Shown here piece by piece: positions 5,090-8,488 of a stretch of DNA of 8,488 nt. The translations under genes and the position numbers were made by a program. The stretch is from JAGWRA01 sp035534615 (GTDB taxonomy: Bacteria > Acidobacteriota > Vicinamibacteria > Vicinamibacterales > CAVVIG01): positions 1 through 8,488 of the forward strand of contig DATLRO010000134.1 in NCBI GenBank assembly GCA_035534615.1, given 5' to 3'. Within the stretch, counting starts at the first letter, position 1, and each line of letters starts with the position of its first letter. The notes under the pieces are model-generated. The model did not search any database. It saw only the letters and a program-made list of their open reading frames with translations, and had not been told where the DNA came from.

Positions 5090-5505
5090 CCGCCACCGCG
5101 CCGATCACCGTCCTGTTCGCCTGCGTGCGCAACGCCGGCCGGTCGCAGATGGCGGCGGCGTTCTTCAACCGGCTCGCCGATCCCGCCAGGGCCGTCGCGA
5201 TCTCGGCGGGGACGCAGCCGGGCTCGCATATCCATCCGCAGGTGGTCGCCGTGATGCGCGAGACCGGTCTCGATCTGGGCCTGGCCGTCCCCCGCCTGCT
5301 CACGCCGGCGGTCGCGGCAAGCGCGAACTGGCTCGTGACGATGGGCTGCGGTGAGTCGTGCCCGGTGGTGCCGGGGGCGCGCCGCGACGACTGGCCGGTC
5401 GCCGACCCTGCCGGGCTGCCGCTCGATCAGGTCCGCCGGGTCCGCGACGAGATCCTGGACCGTGTCGCCGGGTTCGTCGAGCAGCAGGGGTGGAGCCGGC
5501 GCTGA
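5086..5505 (+). CDS. arsC: Arsenate reductase, thioredoxin-coupled LMW-phosphatase type
   Basis: This 139-residue cytoplasmic enzyme reduces arsenate to arsenite for export by the preceding permease. The phosphatase-like P-loop CVRNAGRS (13-20) has the nucleophile C13 and R19 of the CX5R signature. The two redox cysteines are in TMGCGESCP (C88 and C92), as in Staphylococcus aureus-type ArsC (C10, C82, C89). The acid loop is DDWPVADP (101-108). These mark the thioredoxin class rather than the glutaredoxin-dependent E. coli class. The start ATG overlaps the permease stop in ATGA. The same reading frame stays open far upstream through the permease gene, but that extension is a compositional shadow, not a fusion. 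It is the last gene of the ars unit. Confidence 0.94.
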   Translation: MTATAPITVLFACVRNAGRSQMAAAFFNRLADPARAVAISAGTQPGSHIHPQVVAVMRETGLDLGLAVPRLLTPAVAASANWLVTMGCGESCPVVPGARRDDWPVADPAGLPLDQVRRVRDEILDRVAGFVEQQGWSRR

Positions 5506-5506
5506 C

Positions 5507-5529
5507 GCCCGGCATTCGTCCCGCCGGGC
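5507..5529 (+). terminator. Hairpin after arsC
   Basis: GCCCGGC (5507-5513) and GCCGGGC (5523-5529) form a perfect 7-bp stem with a 9-base loop, starting one base after the arsC stop. No T-run follows, so termination strength is uncertain. Confidence 0.4.
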
Positions 5530-5554
5530 TGCCACCCCACCAGGCCGTTTCCTC

Positions 5555-5583
5555 TTGACGCTCGGCCCTCCATCGTCGATGAT
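5555..5583 (+). promoter_or_regulatory. Candidate mgtA promoter
   Basis: TTGACG (5555-5560) is followed after 17 bp by GATGAT (5578-5583). Each is a partial match to the sigma-70 consensus. It would give a leader of about 220 bases before mgtA. Confidence 0.3.
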
Positions 5584-5589
5584 GACACG

Positions 5590-5813
5590 CGCTAGTGAAG
5601 CCGCACACTGTGCGTGGCGCCGATGACGTGCGCACAGCCCGTGTGGCGCAGAGAAGCCATCATGAGAACCCAGGACGACCAACCTCCGAGTAGCCCCGCT
5701 CGACCGACGCCCGCTCGGCCTTACTCCTGCTGACCCCGCTCTCCGTGCGGCGATCCGGTCGGGTGTAATCGCCCCGGCCGGTCGCGTGGCGCTCTCGCTC
5801 CGCGAGAACGACC
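5590..5813 (+). promoter_or_regulatory. Structured 5' leader of mgtA
   Basis: Several stems can form in order. GCGCACA (5630-5636) pairs with TGT-GCGC (5642-5649, one bulge). CCGGTCGGG (5755-5763) pairs with CCCGGCCGG (5773-5781), nine pairs including one G-U, with a 9-base loop. TCTCGC (5793-5798) pairs with GCGAGA (5802-5807). The last stem covers the GAGA that is the only ribosome-binding-site candidate for mgtA. A short ORF lies within the leader. I see no match to the M-box (ykoK) Mg2+ riboswitch core. High GC makes chance hairpins likely, so a regulatory role is inferred. Confidence 0.3.
5662..5733 (+). CDS. Possible Pro-rich leader peptide upstream of mgtA
   Basis: A 23-codon ORF (MRTQDDQPPSSPARPTPARP, then YSC and TGA) starts 5 nt after a weak AGAGAAG. 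Six of the 23 residues are proline, and an acidic pair (D5-D6) precedes P8-P9. Enteric mgtA has a 17-residue leader ORF (mgtL) rich in Pro and acidic residues. There, slow or interrupted translation at low Mg2+ or low proline permits mgtA expression. The present ORF ends 80 bases before mgtA and 21 bases before the nine-pair stem at 5755-5781. It resembles mgtL only in type and position, not in sequence, and could be chance in a Pro-coding GC-rich region. Confidence 0.25.
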   Translation: MRTQDDQPPSSPARPTPARPYSC

Positions 5814-8488
5814 ATGACGCTGTTCCAGATCTGTCCGCCGATCGCCCGGCTGCTCGGTCGATCCGCCGCTGATTCCGCTTCGAACGACCGCGACAGTCGG
5901 GCTGCGGCCGCCCGGCCGATCTCCACTGCGCCGCTTGACCAGATCCTCCGTCTGCTCGACGCCCGGCTCACCGGACTGACCGACCGGGAGGTCCGCGAGC
6001 GCCTCGACGCCCTGGGGCCGAACACCGTCGCCCGCGAGCGCCGCCTGCGCTGGTGGGTACTGCTCGTCCATGCGTTCGCCAACCCGTTCATCGCCGTCCT
6101 GGCGGTGATCGGCCTCGTGTCACTCGCGACGGGCGACACGGCCGGCGCCGTGGTCGTGGCCGTCATGGTGGGCGCGAGTGCCCTCACCCGCTTCGTGCAG
6201 GAGTACCGGTCGTCGAGCGCGGCGGAAACGCTGAAGCGGATGGTGCGCACGACGGTGACCGTCACCCGCCAGGCGTCCGACGAAGGCGAGCCGCCCCGCC
6301 CCGAACGGCGCGAGGTCGGCATCGAGGAGATCGTCCCAGGCGACATTGTCCATCTGTCAGCCGGCGACGTGGTCCCGGCCGATCTGCGCCTCGTCACCGC
6401 CAAGGATCTCTTCGTCACCCAGGCCACGCTCACGGGCGAAGCGATCCCGGTCGAGAAGTTCACGGGCGACGCGGGCCAGGACCGGGGCGGGACGGGCCCG
6501 TTCGACGATCCGCGCCTCTGTTTCATGGGGACCAGCGTGGTGAGCGGCTCGGCCACGGCAGTCGTGGTCACCACGGGCGCGCGGACGTGCTTCGGGGCCC
6601 TCGCGAAGAGCGTCGTGGCGCACCGCGCGCTCACCTCCTTCGACAAGGGGGTCAATCAGGTCACCTGGGTGCTCATCCGCTTCATGGCGCTGATGGTGCC
6701 GGTGGTCTTCCTGCTGAACGGCCTGCTGAAGCACGATTTCAAGGAGGCGTTCCTCTTCGCGATCGCCGTGGCCGTCGGCCTCACGCCCGAGATGTTGCCG
6801 ATGGTGGTCACGGCGAACCTCGCGCGCGGCGCCGTGGCCATGTCCCGCCGGAAGGTCATCGTCAAGCGGCTGAACGCCATCCAGAATCTCGGCGCCATGG
6901 ATGTGCTGTGCACCGACAAGACCGGCACGCTGACCGAGGACCGCGTGGTGCTGGAGAAGCACGTGGACCCGGGCGGCGCCACCGAGCTCCGGGTGCTGGA
7001 ACTCGCCTATCTGAACAGCTATTACCAGACCGGCCTCAGGAATCTCCTGGATCGGGCGGTGTTGGCCCACGCCGATCTGAAGCACGAGCTCGACGTGCTG
7101 CAGCACTTCGTGAAGGTGGATGAAGTCCCTTTCGACTTCGCGCGGCGCCGGATGTCGGTCGTGGTCGCCGGTGGCTCGTCCACCCACACGATCATCTGCA
7201 AGGGGGCTGTCGAGGAAACGCTCGACATCTGCACCCACGCGGATCGCCAGGGACAGACGATGCGGCTCACGACGGCGCGTCGTGACGAGGCGCAGGCCGT
7301 CGCCGCGGCATTGAACGCCGACGGCTTCCGTGTCGTCGCCGTCGCCTATCGGAGGACGGCCGCATCGCAGAACACGTACACCGTCGCCGACGAGCACGAC
7401 CTGACGCTCGCCGGGTTCATCGCGTTCCTGGATCCGCCGAAGGCGTCGGCCCGCGAGGCCATCGCGGCCCTGCACGCCCACGGCGTCCGCGTCGTCGTCC
7501 TCACGGGCGACAACGACATCGTCACGCGCGGGGTGTGCCGGCAGGTGGGGTTGCCGGTCGGGCAGGTCGTGCTGGGCCCGGAGATCGACGCGATGTCGGA
7601 CGCGGCCCTGGCGGCCGTCGCGGACGCGACGACCGTGTTCGCGAAGCTCAATCCGACTCAGAAGGCGCGCATCATCACCGCCCTGCAGGCGGCCGGCCAC
7701 ACCGTCGGCTATCTGGGCGACGGCATCAACGATGCCCCGGCGCTGCGGCACGCGGACGTCGGCGTGTCGGTCGATTCGGCAGCCGACATCGCGCGCGACT
7801 CGGCCGACATCATTCTGCTGGAAAAGAATCTGCTCGTGCTGGAAGAGGGCGTCGTCCGTGGACGGGAGGTGTACGGCAACATCATCAAGTATCTCAAGAT
7901 GACCGCCAGCTCGAATTTCGGCAACGTCTTCAGTGTCCTCATCGCCAGCGCCGTCCTGCCCTTCCTGCCGATGCTGCCCATCCAGCTGCTCGTGCAGAAT
8001 CTCCTGTACGACTTCTCACAGCTGGCGCTGCCATGGGATCGCATGGACGCGGAGTTCACCGCCGTTCCGCGCCGATGGGACGCGGGCGGCATCGCACGAT
8101 TCATGGTCTGGATTGGCCCGCTCAGCTCGGTCTTCGACGTCACCACGTTCGCCCTGCTCTGGTGGGTCTTCGGAGCCAACGTGCCGGCCAGACAGGCCCT
8201 GTTCCAGTCGGGCTGGTTCATCGAAGGCCTGGCCTCGCAGACGCTGATCGTCCACCTGATCCGGACGCGACGCATTCCGTTCCTCCAGAGCACCGCCTCC
8301 GCGCCGGTGCTGCTGCTCACCACCGCGATCGTGGCGCTGGGTGTCGCCCTGCCGTTCCTGCCGATCGGCCGGGTGCTCGGCATGGTGCCGCCGCCCGTGA
8401 CCTATTTCCCCTGGCTGGTCATCACGCTGGTCGCCTACGTCGCGCTCGTGCAGGTCGTCAAGTCTCAGTACATCCGCCGGTTCGACGC
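5814..8488 (+). CDS. mgtA: Mg2+-transporting P-type ATPase (P3B, MgtA family), 3' end cut
   Basis: An inner-membrane pump that imports Mg2+ with ATP hydrolysis. The frame runs open from the ATG at 5814 to the window edge, 891 codons. Comparison with the remembered end of E. coli MgtA (898 residues) suggests only about 3-7 residues and the stop are missing. Marks in order: two first membrane helices (about 86-125), actuator-domain TGE (207-209), membrane motif VGLTPEMLPM (321-330), phosphorylated Asp in CTDKTGT (D368), LTGDN (563-567) and GDGINDAP (635-642). The stretch TASSNFGNVFSVL and LLYDFSQLALPWD are typical of MgtA/MgtB rather than of Ca2+ or heavy-metal pumps. The N-terminal 40 residues are variable and Ala/Arg-rich. 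The ribosome binding site is only a weak GAGA (5804-5807), hidden in a hairpin. It lies 308 bases behind arsC and probably has its own control. Confidence 0.95.
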   Translation, partial: MTLFQICPPIARLLGRSAADSASNDRDSRAAAARPISTAPLDQILRLLDARLTGLTDREVRERLDALGPNTVARERRLRWWVLLVHAFANPFIAVLAVIGLVSLATGDTAGAVVVAVMVGASALTRFVQEYRSSSAAETLKRMVRTTVTVTRQASDEGEPPRPERREVGIEEIVPGDIVHLSAGDVVPADLRLVTAKDLFVTQATLTGEAIPVEKFTGDAGQDRGGTGPFDDPRLCFMGTSVVSGSATAVVVTTGARTCFGALAKSVVAHRALTSFDKGVNQVTWVLIRFMALMVPVVFLLNGLLKHDFKEAFLFAIAVAVGLTPEMLPMVVTANLARGAVAMSRRKVIVKRLNAIQNLGAMDVLCTDKTGTLTEDRVVLEKHVDPGGATELRVLELAYLNSYYQTGLRNLLDRAVLAHADLKHELDVLQHFVKVDEVPFDFARRRMSVVVAGGSSTHTIICKGAVEETLDICTHADRQGQTMRLTTARRDEAQAVAAALNADGFRVVAVAYRRTAASQNTYTVADEHDLTLAGFIAFLDPPKASAREAIAALHAHGVRVVVLTGDNDIVTRGVCRQVGLPVGQVVLGPEIDAMSDAALAAVADATTVFAKLNPTQKARIITALQAAGHTVGYLGDGINDAPALRHADVGVSVDSAADIARDSADIILLEKNLLVLEEGVVRGREVYGNIIKYLKMTASSNFGNVFSVLIASAVLPFLPMLPIQLLVQNLLYDFSQLALPWDRMDAEFTAVPRRWDAGGIARFMVWIGPLSSVFDVTTFALLWWVFGANVPARQALFQSGWFIEGLASQTLIVHLIRTRRIPFLQSTASAPVLLLTTAIVALGVALPFLPIGRVLGMVPPPVTYFPWLVITLVAYVALVQVVKSQYIRRFD

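Noticed and set aside
3889..5505. A single 538-codon frame ending with ArsC, as if ArsC were fused to a long Arg/Pro-rich N-terminal domain
   Set aside because: The part before 5086 is an out-of-frame reading of the repeats and of the ACR3 gene and has low-complexity Arg/Ala/Gly composition. ArsC has its own ATG, ribosome binding site and normal length.
5579..5626. A 15-codon ORF (MMTRASEAAHCAWRR) as an alternative mgtA leader peptide
   Set aside because: It has no ribosome binding site, and its start overlaps the candidate -10 box, so it would lie at or before the transcript start.
5506..5813. M-box (ykoK) Mg2+ riboswitch before mgtA
   Set aside because: I could not find the conserved M-box core sequences. 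The region is described only as a structured leader.
6357..7751. 464-codon minus-strand ORF antisense to mgtA, and the plus-strand ORF at 6053-7123
   Set aside because: Both are compositional shadows. The MgtA frame is continuous with all P-type ATPase motifs across the same region.

Overview
This window is GC-rich (about two thirds by eye), with dense coding on both strands. It looks like chromosomal DNA of a free-living Gram-negative bacterium. The taxon cannot be fixed from sequence alone. The gene set and the palindromic repeats, whose false translation gives 'VIPAKAGIQ' and 'SREGGNP' strings, would fit an environmental acidobacterial or proteobacterial lineage.

Layout: (1) 1-182, minus strand: the N-terminus of an anchored, proline-rich protein, possibly an efflux adaptor, cut by the window edge. 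(2) 183-562: a divergent intergenic region. (3) 563-1786, plus: a sulfide:quinone oxidoreductase-like flavoprotein with all three expected cysteines. (4) 1787-1970: a hairpin-rich gap between convergent genes. (5) 1971-2873, minus: arsR followed by an OsmC-family gene. (6) 2874-2965: a compact divergent control region with back-to-back promoters and two ArsR-operator-like dyads. (7) 2966-5505, plus: arsM, a block of palindromic repeats, ACR3-type arsB, and a thioredoxin-type arsC that overlaps it by 4 bp. (8) 5506-5813: a structured leader with a possible proline-rich leader peptide. (9) 5814-8488, plus: a P3B-type Mg2+-transporting ATPase (mgtA) that lacks only its last few codons and the stop.

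How the genes work together: the centre is an arsenic detoxification locus. ArsC reduces arsenate to arsenite. ACR3 exports arsenite. ArsM methylates it with S-adenosylmethionine. ArsR senses trivalent arsenic and probably represses both directions from the shared region. The OsmC-family protein shares a transcription unit with arsR and may handle peroxides or reactive sulfur species arising under arsenic stress (inference). The SQR and mgtA flank this locus and have no obvious direct part in it.

The most interesting observations are the double operator in the arsR/arsM gap, the extra cysteine pairs in ArsR, the repeat block inserted inside the ars operon, and the mgtA leader. That leader carries a short Pro-rich, acidic ORF and a hairpin over the mgtA ribosome-binding site, which recalls the mgtL system of enteric bacteria.
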